Below are positions 57,601 to 64,000 of a DNA stretch of 64,000 bases, in pieces. The stretch comes from Chitinophaga sp. Cy-1792 (GTDB lineage Bacteria > Bacteroidota > Bacteroidia > Chitinophagales > Chitinophagaceae): contig NZ_VWWO01000003.1 of assembly GCF_011752935.1 (NCBI RefSeq), forward strand, positions 868,001 through 932,000, read 5' to 3'. The notes beneath the pieces are model-generated. The model was given only the letters and a program-made list of their open reading frames with translations. It was not told where the DNA came from and made no database searches. The first letter of the stretch is position 1. Every line of letters begins with the position of its first letter. The translations under genes and the position numbers were made by a program.

Positions 57601-57912
57601 GACACCAAATACTGGACGGCGCCAGGCGGTAACTACTTCCTGCACAGCTTCGCCATTGAAGACGGTTCTTTCCTGCGTATCAGCAACGTAACCCTGGGTT
57701 ATTCTCTCCCTGATAAATTACTGAAACGCACACACGTATTTAGCCGTTTACGTGTATACGCTACCGTTAACAATCTCTATACATTCACCAAATACAGTGG
57801 TTATGACCCAGAGGCCAATACCAGACGCAGCAACCCGCTGACTCCGGGTGTAGACTATGCCGCGTATCCGCGTAGCCGCTTTATGCTGGCAGGTATCAAT
57901 GCTTCCTTTTAA
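54682..57912 (+). CDS. SusC/RagA-family TonB-dependent receptor (pectin PUL)
   Basis: 1076 residues. The signal peptide ends G-F-A-Q. A CarboxypepD_reg-like domain follows with A-L-P-G-V-T-V-R-I-K-N-T. A TonB-box-like M-N-E-V-V-V-V-G-Y-G-T comes next, then the plug with A-G-R-L-A-G-V-Q-V, Y-I-V-D-G-I-Q-V and D-A-A-S-T-A-I-Y-G-A-R-G-A-N-G. The barrel runs to the C-terminus. It imports oligosaccharides in complex with the SusD encoded 18 bp downstream. Together with the lipoprotein and pectate lyase that follow, it forms a four-gene PUL. Confidence 0.95.
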   Translation: MKRILLLIAILYGSVTGFAQSRQVKGSVTNKDAGDALPGVTVRIKNTSTGVNTDVNGRFVINLPDDKGAELQFSYIGYTTKVIPVKPGQNITVTLEPTNNNMNEVVVVGYGTVTRGEFTGAASSINAAKELKDIPANTVAEALAGRLAGVQVTTTEGRPGAEILVRVRGGGSITQDNSPLYIVDGIQVENALSLLSPQEIQSIDVLKDAASTAIYGARGANGVVIITTKGGKDMKTRVSYDGYFGNRNIVNKLDVLHPYDYVKYQYKVYNYNTDDATATAFRDKYGRWQDLDIYKSMPFTDWQNEVFGRDAQNLTNNVSVTGGNKNSSFNLTLNNVKEDGIMLNSGYRRTMAAFKFDHNASDKLKVGITARYGRGRIDGVGTSATGSQGTNRLRNSVRYKPFVAPGDQDVVDVFDPEYANLTNLTSPVLLANNELKYDYRNDGNFSGYASYDITPKLTFKSVAGITVNNARANTYNGAVTSVARSNANMPVINITTGETMTLTNSNTLNYRNTFGGKHNVNLLAGQEIYQTNAQTFNSTVKWMPVDLTPEQAFAGIQKATPPSGQIQDPPTTSQAKSTLASFFARANYSYDSRYMLTLTSRYDGSSKFNYENGFAFFPSAAAAWRIAEENFFKAANISWLSDLKIRASLGTSGNNRIDNDMFRTVYVTNTSSYAFESAVTPGVAPNSLANPGLKWETTVARNLGLDVSFLNSRINATVDFYKNNTRDLLLSVQIPPTNGYTSQIQNVGKTQNTGVEVQINAQVIAKKAFNWNVSFNVATNQNKIISLGTDASGNPLKSYQVASGWVNSLNDFMAEVGQPIGQFYGYVTDGYYTVNDFDYNAGTGKYVLKSDVPNDGAVALGNKDPQPGDLKLKKLTDDKNMTIGLNDRKVLGNAQPKFYGGINQQFSYKGFDMSIFMNFSYGNKVYNANKIEFTTQYLYKDNNMLAMMKDSWKWYDENGAKVTDPAALTALNKDTKYWTAPGGNYFLHSFAIEDGSFLRISNVTLGYSLPDKLLKRTHVFSRLRVYATVNNLYTFTKYSGYDPEANTRRSNPLTPGVDYAAYPRSRFMLAGINASF

Positions 57913-57930
57913 GAACTAATCACGACCAAC

Positions 57931-59754
57931 ATGCGTAAAAACTCTTTATATACAATCCTGCTGGCTGCCGGTATCCTGAGTGCCCCGGCCTGCAAAAAAT
58001 ATCTCACTGTCAACTCACCCTCCAACATCTCACAGGGTGAGGTATTTAGCAGTGTATCCAATACCAACTCAGCAGTGGTAGGTGTGTATGCCATGCTGAT
58101 CGGCGACAACGGTTATGGTAACCGTATCTCCTGCCTCTTCCCGCAGTCTGGCGATGATTTCAGGACTTCCGGCGACTACAGTGCAGACGACCGCCGAGGT
58201 ATCAGCTGTTATGGCGCGAGTCCGGGCAACAGCGACCTGATAAACCCTTTCAATCAGCTGTTCAGTGGTATTGAACGTGCCAATGTCTGCATAAAATATA
58301 TCCCGCTCTCCGCGAAATATACCAGCGGCACGGAGGCAGATAAAGCATCGATGCGCCGTTATTACGGAGAGGCGTTGACGTTAAGGGCACAGTTTTATTT
58401 TGAAGCGGTGCGCAACTGGGGAGATTTACCATTGCAGTTTGTTCCTGCCGCTGATCAGGTAGATTTGTACCAGACAAGAATGGATAAGGATACTATCCTG
58501 GATCGTATCATCGCCGACCTGGCAGTAGCCGAAACCATGGTGCCATGGCGTACGGAATCGCCGGACCAGAACGTACGCCTGACGAAAGGCGCCGTGAAAG
58601 GTCTGCGTGCGAGAATTGCGCTGGCCCGTGGAGGTTACTCCCTGCGTACAGCCACGCATATGATGGAGCGTAGAGATGATTACAAAAAATACTATCAGAT
58701 TGCCATGGATGAGTGTAAGGATATCATGGACCATCCTGAGCAACATACACTGAATCCCGTATACGAAAATATATTCAAAACAATGCATACGGCTACCCGT
58801 ATGGACGACGCGCATGAGCTGATCTTCGAAGTGGGCGCCTATGGCGGTAACGCCAGCACCGACAGTAAGCTGGGCTACTACAATGGCTTGCGTCACAACG
58901 CCTCTTCCCGTTTTGGTTCAGGTGGTGGCGGTATCAATGCGCTCCCTACCTACTTCTATGAATTTGATTCTATAGGAGATTGCAGAAGAGATGTTACCAT
59001 CAACTGTTTTGAGATTGACGCCAATAGCCAGAAGATCATGAACACCGCCACCACCATGACAGATGGTAAGTTCAGACGCTCCTGGACAAGCATCACCGGT
59101 ACTTCACAGAACCTGGCTATCCACTGGCCTATCCTGCGTTTTTCTGATGTGCTGCTGATGTATGCAGAGGCAGACAATGAAATCAACAACGGCCCTTCTG
59201 CCGCTGCACAGGATGCCCTGCTGCGCGTTCAGAAACGAGCCTTTGTGGGCTATGAAAGCAGGATACCTGCCATGCCGGCTGATAAGGATGGATTCTTTAA
59301 AGCACTGGTACAGGAACGTTTGCTGGAGTTTGGAGGAGAAGGTATCCGCAAGTATGACCTGATACGCTGGAACCTGATCGCCACGAAGTTTGCAGAAACG
59401 AAAGCCAAGCTACGCTCCTTTATGGTAGGAGAAGGCCGCTACGCCAATCTGCCGCTGTACGTATATACGAAACCTGCCAATTACAACCTGGTTGCTTCTG
59501 TACAGGAAGTGGCTACACTGGATACCTATGGTGGGGTTGTATCGCAAACCCTGTTTCAGCCAGGACTGGGTACCAGCTCGGCACCTACCGGCTATACTTC
59601 AAAAGCATGGCGCTTCGCGGTAACGGAAGATTACCTGACCAACGACAGAAAAGGTTACGTGTATTATTTCGAAGCCAACAAAAAAGAACTGTTCCCTATT
59701 CCTACTGCGGTGTTGAATACCAACGCTAAACTCGCGCAGAATTACGGTTACTGA
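57931..59754 (+). CDS. SusD/RagB-family glycan-binding lipoprotein (pectin PUL)
   Basis: 607 residues. The signal peptide ends at lipobox Cys21 (A-P-A-C-K-K-Y-L). SusD landmarks are Y-G-E-A-L-T-L-R-A-Q-F-Y-F-E-A-V-R-N-W-G-D-L-P, G-A-V-K-G-L-R-A-R-I-A-L-A, L-R-F-S-D-V-L-L-M-Y-A-E-A and the C-terminal F-P-I-P segment. It binds the polysaccharide at the cell surface above the SusC pore. The gene is 18 bp after SusC and 14 bp before the next lipoprotein gene, consistent with one operon. Length is slightly above the usual 500-600. Confidence 0.95.
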   Translation: MRKNSLYTILLAAGILSAPACKKYLTVNSPSNISQGEVFSSVSNTNSAVVGVYAMLIGDNGYGNRISCLFPQSGDDFRTSGDYSADDRRGISCYGASPGNSDLINPFNQLFSGIERANVCIKYIPLSAKYTSGTEADKASMRRYYGEALTLRAQFYFEAVRNWGDLPLQFVPAADQVDLYQTRMDKDTILDRIIADLAVAETMVPWRTESPDQNVRLTKGAVKGLRARIALARGGYSLRTATHMMERRDDYKKYYQIAMDECKDIMDHPEQHTLNPVYENIFKTMHTATRMDDAHELIFEVGAYGGNASTDSKLGYYNGLRHNASSRFGSGGGGINALPTYFYEFDSIGDCRRDVTINCFEIDANSQKIMNTATTMTDGKFRRSWTSITGTSQNLAIHWPILRFSDVLLMYAEADNEINNGPSAAAQDALLRVQKRAFVGYESRIPAMPADKDGFFKALVQERLLEFGGEGIRKYDLIRWNLIATKFAETKAKLRSFMVGEGRYANLPLYVYTKPANYNLVASVQEVATLDTYGGVVSQTLFQPGLGTSSAPTGYTSKAWRFAVTEDYLTNDRKGYVYYFEANKKELFPIPTAVLNTNAKLAQNYGY

Positions 59755-59768
59755 TAAACTGTTTAATC

Positions 59769-61361
59769 ATGAGTAACAAAATATATCAATATACAATCGG
59801 CATACTGCTTTGCGGTCTCCTGGGACTGGTGGCCTGTAACCGTGATAAAGACGTCATGAACCTCTCCCGTATGTTCATGCCCAGCGGCGACATCAAAGTA
59901 ACCAGCGGCGAAACTTCCGCATTCATCACCTGGAAGGCAGCCATCAATACCACCAAGGCTACCTATACCGTGCAGCTCTCCAAAGACTCTACCTTCGGCT
60001 CTTTCGAGAAATCGTTTACAACAGATACCAGTGGTATCACCATCACAGATGATAACCTGGCTGTAAGAACGAAATACTATGTACGTGTGCGCACTAACGG
60101 TGCCGACAGTACGAAAAATTCCTACTGGCTCAGAAGTGGCGCCTTCAGTATTACCGGTGAACAATGGCTGCTGACAATCGGTTCTACTGATGTTATCGAT
60201 ACGGCCGCTATTATCAAATGGAAAGGCGGCGCCAATATGGTGAAGCTGGTATTCAGCGCAAAAGGTGCTACCGATATCATCGCTACCATCGATGCAAGTG
60301 ATAATACCGCCAACCAGAAAGTGGTCAACACACTGGTGCCTTCTTCTACCTATACAGTGGAAGTATATGATAATAACAACAAAAGTAAAGGTATCCTGAC
60401 CTTCACCACGAAAAACAGGGTGCCATTCAATAACCTCCGTATAGACCTGACAGGCTTTACCGGCAGACCAGGTGTATTAACAGATACTATTCCGACTGTT
60501 CCTGCGGGCAGCACCATCATCCTGAAACGGGGAGAGAGCTATAATGTTGCTGCGGAACTGGCCATAGGTAAGTCTTTGACGATCATTGCCGAAAACAGTT
60601 TCAATACCACCTTACCTACCATCAACTTCACTTCCAACCTGAACTTTGTTGCAGGTACAAGTATCGATAGTATTGTATTCAAAGATCTGTACCTCAAGGG
60701 TGCTTCTTATGGAGCTTCTTACCTGCTTAATGCAGACAAGGCGGCCACTTTGAATAAGCTGAGCTTTGAAGCATGTAAGATAGAGATCATGCGTGGTGTG
60801 GTGAGGCTGAAGTCGAGCACGGTAGGTACTACTGTCAATAACACCAGCTTTAATAACTGTATCATCGATAGTATTGCGGATTATGGTGTGGTGAATGGTA
60901 ATGCCTCGGCAGCTTTCCTGAACGTAAGCATCACCAACAGCACCATTTATAAAGCGCAGAAAGTGGTAGTAGGTGGTTTGCTGAGTAATTCAGTAGTGAT
61001 CAGCGACTGTACATTCAATGAGGCGCCACTGGGAGGAAGTAAGGCTTACCTGGTCGACTATGCTGCTGCCAATGTAACAAATGGTATTAAGCTGACCAAT
61101 GTGCTGATGGGAGTGGGAGGTAGTAGCTCAGGTAATGTAACCGTGTTAGGTTACAGGGCAGGAACAGGTACCAGTATATCAGCTTCCAATACCTATTCAT
61201 TAGGGGATTATGTGACCAGTAGTGCAGCGATTCCGGGTGTGATTGCGTATAGCGGATTATCTACCGCTGTGTTTACAGACCCGGCAAAAGGTAACTTCCT
61301 GATCAAAGACGCCATTTTTGCAGGTAGGAGCACATCAGGAGATCCGCGCTGGAGAAAATAG
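59769..61361 (+). CDS. PUL surface lipoprotein with fibronectin type III and DUF4957/DUF5123-like beta-helix domains
   Basis: 530 residues. Lipobox G-L-V-A-C near residue 23. Two Fn3-like units occupy about 40-215 (T-W-K-A-A-I-N-T-T-K-A-T-Y-T-V-Q-L and the following repeat). About 230-530 form a right-handed beta-helix-like region with repeated F-x-N-C-I-I-D-S and I-T-N-S-T-I-Y motifs, matching DUF4957/DUF5123 proteins found in pectin PULs. It is likely a surface glycan-binding protein, not an obvious catalyst. It is the third gene of the operon, followed 32 bp later by the pectate lyase. Confidence 0.85.
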   Translation: MSNKIYQYTIGILLCGLLGLVACNRDKDVMNLSRMFMPSGDIKVTSGETSAFITWKAAINTTKATYTVQLSKDSTFGSFEKSFTTDTSGITITDDNLAVRTKYYVRVRTNGADSTKNSYWLRSGAFSITGEQWLLTIGSTDVIDTAAIIKWKGGANMVKLVFSAKGATDIIATIDASDNTANQKVVNTLVPSSTYTVEVYDNNNKSKGILTFTTKNRVPFNNLRIDLTGFTGRPGVLTDTIPTVPAGSTIILKRGESYNVAAELAIGKSLTIIAENSFNTTLPTINFTSNLNFVAGTSIDSIVFKDLYLKGASYGASYLLNADKAATLNKLSFEACKIEIMRGVVRLKSSTVGTTVNNTSFNNCIIDSIADYGVVNGNASAAFLNVSITNSTIYKAQKVVVGGLLSNSVVISDCTFNEAPLGGSKAYLVDYAAANVTNGIKLTNVLMGVGGSSSGNVTVLGYRAGTGTSISASNTYSLGDYVTSSAAIPGVIAYSGLSTAVFTDPAKGNFLIKDAIFAGRSTSGDPRWRK

Positions 61362-61393
61362 CAGCAAGACATTAATCAGGTATTTATAATAAG

Positions 61394-62710
61394 ATGAGAC
61401 AATCTTTTTTCTGGCATATGATGATAACGGGGTGTCTGCTGGCTGTTGCCGCCGAAGCGCAGCAGCAGGCCTTTCCCGGAGCCGAAGGATATGGCAAATA
61501 TACCTCCGGCGGCCGTGGTGGCCGTGTATTGCAGGTAACCAACCTGGACGACAGCGGCCCTGGCAGTTTACGCAGCGCCATTGAAGCAAAAGGCCCGCGT
61601 ACGGTAGTGTTTACCGTTTCCGGAACAGTAGCGCTGAAATCTCCCTTAAACATAAGGGAAGGAGATCTGACGCTTGCCGGTCAATCCGCTCCCGGCGCTG
61701 GTATCTGCGTAAGCAATTACCAGACAGATGTGCAGGCAGATAATGTAATTATCCGGTATATGCGTTTCCGTCTGGGCGATTTATCGAAGCATGAAGCTGA
61801 TGCGCTGGGTGGCCGCCGCCATAACAAAGTGCTGATCGATCATTGCTCTGTAAGCTGGGCCATCGATGAATGTGCATCTTTCTATTATAACAGCAATTTT
61901 ACCATGCAATGGTGCCTCATTTATGAAGCGCTGAATGAATCTTTCCATACCAAAGGCGCTCATGGCTACGGTGGTATCTGGGGCGGACAAAAAGCCTCCT
62001 TCCATCATAACCTGCTGGCCAGCAATAATAGCCGTAACCCGCGTTTCAGCGGTTCTTCCACTACGCAGAATACCGCTGATGAACTGGTCGACTTCAGAAA
62101 TAATGTAATTTATAACTGGGGCTTCAACAGCGCTTATGGCGGCGAGAACGGTAAATACAATATGGTAAATAACTACTATAAGCCAGGACCCGCTACCAAA
62201 TCGGGTGTTCGCAGCAGGATCATCAATCCTTCTGAACCTTATGGTCAGTTTTATGTAAATGGTAATTTCATGGCCGGCGACAGCCGTGTAACCGCCAACA
62301 ACAGCCAGGGTGTGCAGTGTAAAGACCCGCAGGCGGCCATCGTGGCAACAGCCTTTGACGTGGAAGCCGTGAATACCACCGATGCTGTTACTGCCTATGA
62401 GGCGGTGCTGAAAGGCGCCGGCGCCAGCATGTACCGCGATGCACAGGACACGCGCATCATCGCGGAAGTACGGAGCGGAAAATCATCTTCCGGAAAAAAT
62501 AACAATGGCATTATTGACAGCCAGACGGATGTTGGCGGATGGCCTGAACTGAAATCACTCCCTGCACCTAAAGATGCGGACAGTGATGGCATCCCGGACG
62601 AATGGGAGAAAGCACATGGCCTGAATCCCAATGTGGCGGATAATAATGGCCATCAGCTGGACAAAGATTATACTAACCTGGAAGTATATCTGAATTCGCT
62701 GGTAAAGTAG
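61394..62710 (+). CDS. Secreted pectate lyase family protein
   Basis: 438 residues. The signal peptide ends A-E-A-Q-Q. It opens with the family start F-P-G-A-E-G-Y-G-K-Y-T-S-G-G-R-G-G and V-T-N-L-D-D-S-G-P-G-S-L-R, then a parallel beta-helix with V-L-I-D-H-C-S-V-S-W and N-P-R-F-S-G. The last ~50 residues carry a calcium-binding thrombospondin type 3-like motif, D-A-D-S-D-G-I-P-D-E-W-E. This is a PL1-type pectate lyase cleaving polygalacturonan by beta-elimination; the exact subfamily is not certain. It is the last gene of the PUL, closed by a strong terminator. Confidence 0.92.
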   Translation: MRQSFFWHMMITGCLLAVAAEAQQQAFPGAEGYGKYTSGGRGGRVLQVTNLDDSGPGSLRSAIEAKGPRTVVFTVSGTVALKSPLNIREGDLTLAGQSAPGAGICVSNYQTDVQADNVIIRYMRFRLGDLSKHEADALGGRRHNKVLIDHCSVSWAIDECASFYYNSNFTMQWCLIYEALNESFHTKGAHGYGGIWGGQKASFHHNLLASNNSRNPRFSGSSTTQNTADELVDFRNNVIYNWGFNSAYGGENGKYNMVNNYYKPGPATKSGVRSRIINPSEPYGQFYVNGNFMAGDSRVTANNSQGVQCKDPQAAIVATAFDVEAVNTTDAVTAYEAVLKGAGASMYRDAQDTRIIAEVRSGKSSSGKNNNGIIDSQTDVGGWPELKSLPAPKDADSDGIPDEWEKAHGLNPNVADNNGHQLDKDYTNLEVYLNSLVK

Positions 62711-62741
62711 ATTGAATGCGAGTCTGAGTATAAACAAACGA

Positions 62742-62775
62742 AAAAATCCGTCTCTACCTGTAGAGACGGATTTTT
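62742..62775 (+). terminator. Terminator closing the pectin PUL
   Basis: A perfect 16-bp stem (62742-62757 with 62760-62775) with a GTCTCTAC/GTAGAGAC core and a T-run within and after the right arm. Confidence 0.88.
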
Positions 62776-62840
62776 CATTTAAGACCGGTGCACTAAACAT
62801 TTTCATATCCATTTATTATTTTTAGCCCAAAATAAGTGCG

Positions 62841-63440
62841 GTGCCTGCATTAAACGCTATACAAGAGGAAAGGGATATCCTGGCGCGTATTTCCAGGAGC
62901 GACGAAGCGGCATTCGGGCAGTTATTTGATCATTACCGCGACCGTGTATACGGTCTGGCATTGAAGCTGACCGAGTCCGAACAGCTGGCCGAAGAAATTG
63001 TGCTGGATGTATTTTTAAAGATCTGGCTAAAGAAAGATATGTTACCGGAAATAGAACATTTCACGGCATATCTCTATACGACTACCCGTAACCATGTATT
63101 TAGTACGCTTAAGCAGCTTTCTGTCAGAAGAAATGCGGAAGATGCGGTAAGGGTAGAAGAATATCTCCTGCACAGCAGCCAGACGGATTATGCTGTCATG
63201 GACAAACAATACCGGGAGATACTGGAACAGGCGGTAAGTCAGCTTTCCCCGCGTCAGCGGGAAGTATACCGGCTGATCAAGGAACAGGGCCTGAAAAGGG
63301 AAGAGGCGGCGGCACAGCTGGCGCTTTCCCCGGAAACCGTTAAAAGGCATCTTGCCGAAGCCATGTATGCCATCAGGGTGTATTGCCTTGCCCGACTGGA
63401 TGTGGTAGCCGTCATTATGATTCTCCAAAGATTGCATTAA
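62841..63440 (+). CDS. ECF-type RNA polymerase sigma-70 factor
   Basis: 199 residues from the GTG at 62841. A sigma2 region (about 20-90) has F-G-Q-L-F-D-H-Y-R-D-R-V-Y and L-A-E-E-I-V-L-D-V-F-L-K-I-W. A sigma4 region (about 130-185) has L-S-P-R-Q-R-E-V-Y-R-L and the helix-turn-helix L-A-L-S-P-E-T-V-K-R-H. The hydrophobic C-terminal tail is typical of Bacteroidota PUL-type ECF factors. The FecR-like gene at 63636 is its probable anti-sigma partner. It probably controls a SusC/SusD pair to the right of the window rather than the PUL to the left. Confidence 0.93.
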   Translation: MPALNAIQEERDILARISRSDEAAFGQLFDHYRDRVYGLALKLTESEQLAEEIVLDVFLKIWLKKDMLPEIEHFTAYLYTTTRNHVFSTLKQLSVRRNAEDAVRVEEYLLHSSQTDYAVMDKQYREILEQAVSQLSPRQREVYRLIKEQGLKREEAAAQLALSPETVKRHLAEAMYAIRVYCLARLDVVAVIMILQRLH

Positions 63441-63635
63441 CCCCTGCGTTGTTATCCTTCCTGTCCCCTGTTATTTTTTCCCGTAGGGAGATGATCTGTA
63501 TAGTCTGATCTACTGGGAAATGATTGTCATTATAAATTCCGGAAAAAAATTTTGAAAACTACTGACCCAAAGTTTTTTTGGAGCAGTCTCATTAATTGTA
63601 GCGGATGTAAATATTGCTATGCCTAAAGATTTCGC

Positions 63636-64000
63636 ATGGAGAGACTGGAATATCTGTTTAATAAATATTTACAGAAAAAACATACAGCGGCAGAGAAGGA
63701 AGAACTGTTTGAGCTGATCGCCCGGGCAGAACACGATACTGCGCTGAAATACCTGATAGACGAGGCTTTGCTGCATGCCGACCTGGAAATGGCCATGCCG
63801 GCGGCAAAGGCACAGGATATCTATTCCCTGATCGTGCAAACAGCAGCTCCGGTAAAAGTGGTGCCTATGCATCGTGGCCGCTGGAAATACGCTGCAGCAG
63901 CGGCGGTACTGCTGGCCATTGTTGGCAGTACTTATTTATTCCGCAGCAGGGAACCTGTGCCGCCGAAAAATACCGGTATGCAATACGCCATGGATGTTGC
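63636..64000 (+). CDS. FecR-family anti-sigma factor (3' truncated by window edge)
   Basis: 121 codons are visible from the ATG at 63636 and the frame is open to the right edge. It starts M-E-R-L-E-Y-L-F-N-K-Y-L. An N-terminal cytoplasmic anti-sigma helix bundle is followed by a single transmembrane helix (about 88-103, A-A-A-A-A-V-L-L-A-I-V-G-S-T-Y-L-F); the periplasmic FecR domain would lie beyond the window. It follows the ECF sigma gene by 195 bp, the classic sigma/FecR/SusC order in Bacteroidota. Confidence 0.85.
   Translation, partial: MERLEYLFNKYLQKKHTAAEKEELFELIARAEHDTALKYLIDEALLHADLEMAMPAAKAQDIYSLIVQTAAPVKVVPMHRGRWKYAAAAAVLLAIVGSTYLFRSREPVPPKNTGMQYAMDV

Overview
The window reads as the chromosome of a Bacteroidota bacterium, most likely Chitinophagaceae (Chitinophaga-like). 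The evidence is a type IX secretion (T9SS) type B cassette, several SusC/SusD pairs, TAnnTTTG-type -7 promoter boxes, a FecR/ECF-sigma pair, a pectate-lyase polysaccharide utilisation locus (PUL) and a Bacteroidota-style rhamnose operon. No rRNA, tRNA, CRISPR array, transposase or integrase was seen.

Layout. (1) 1-12048: the 3' part of a giant adhesin-like protein with 22 DUF11-type repeats and a T9SS type B sorting domain, then its PorP/SprF and OmpA/PD40 partners. (2) 12174-26396: an AT-rich block that differs from both flanks. It holds a TonB-linked outer-membrane barrel facing, divergently, a class III lanthipeptide synthetase-like protein (LanKC-like). Two tandem paralogous small secreted peptides follow, then a secreted S9 prolyl-oligopeptidase-type enzyme and a SusC/SusD pair. 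This is the best candidate for an undescribed system. (3) 26718-31575: S1 sulfatase, TlpA-type thioredoxin with DUF4369, a patch of REP-like repeats, a 2OG-Fe(II) oxygenase, a GNAT acetyltransferase and a small His/Asp-rich protein. (4) 31665-37185: heavy-metal RND pump fused to its own TolC-like outer-membrane factor, then the periplasmic adaptor. (5) 37479-44839: GH30 and GH97 glycosidases, a small TlpA-like protein, a PepSY-like secreted protein and a LytS/LytTR two-component system. (6) 44808-46048: a perfect 50-bp direct repeat, whose first copy is the end of the LytTR gene, flanks a putative small RNA and a DUF3800 gene; this looks like a small inserted element. (7) 46397-54286: Nudix-type regulator, then the L-rhamnose catabolic operon (kinase, isomerase, bifunctional aldolase/dehydrogenase, RhaT) with a divergent GntR regulator. 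(8) 54682-62710: pectin-type PUL (SusC, SusD, surface lipoprotein, pectate lyase). (9) 62841-64000: ECF sigma factor and the start of a FecR anti-sigma gene.

How the parts fit together. The PUL would bind and cleave pectic polysaccharide at the surface, and the neighbouring operon would catabolise the rhamnose that rhamnogalacturonan yields. In the AT-rich island, LanKC-like and S9 peptidase families are known partners in class III lanthipeptide maturation. However, the peptides carry Sec-type N-termini and no ABC exporter is present, so the system is either an unusual RiPP pathway or something functionally different. Three intergenic regions carry a shared architecture of two overlapping hairpins with unrelated sequences, all placed just after gene ends.
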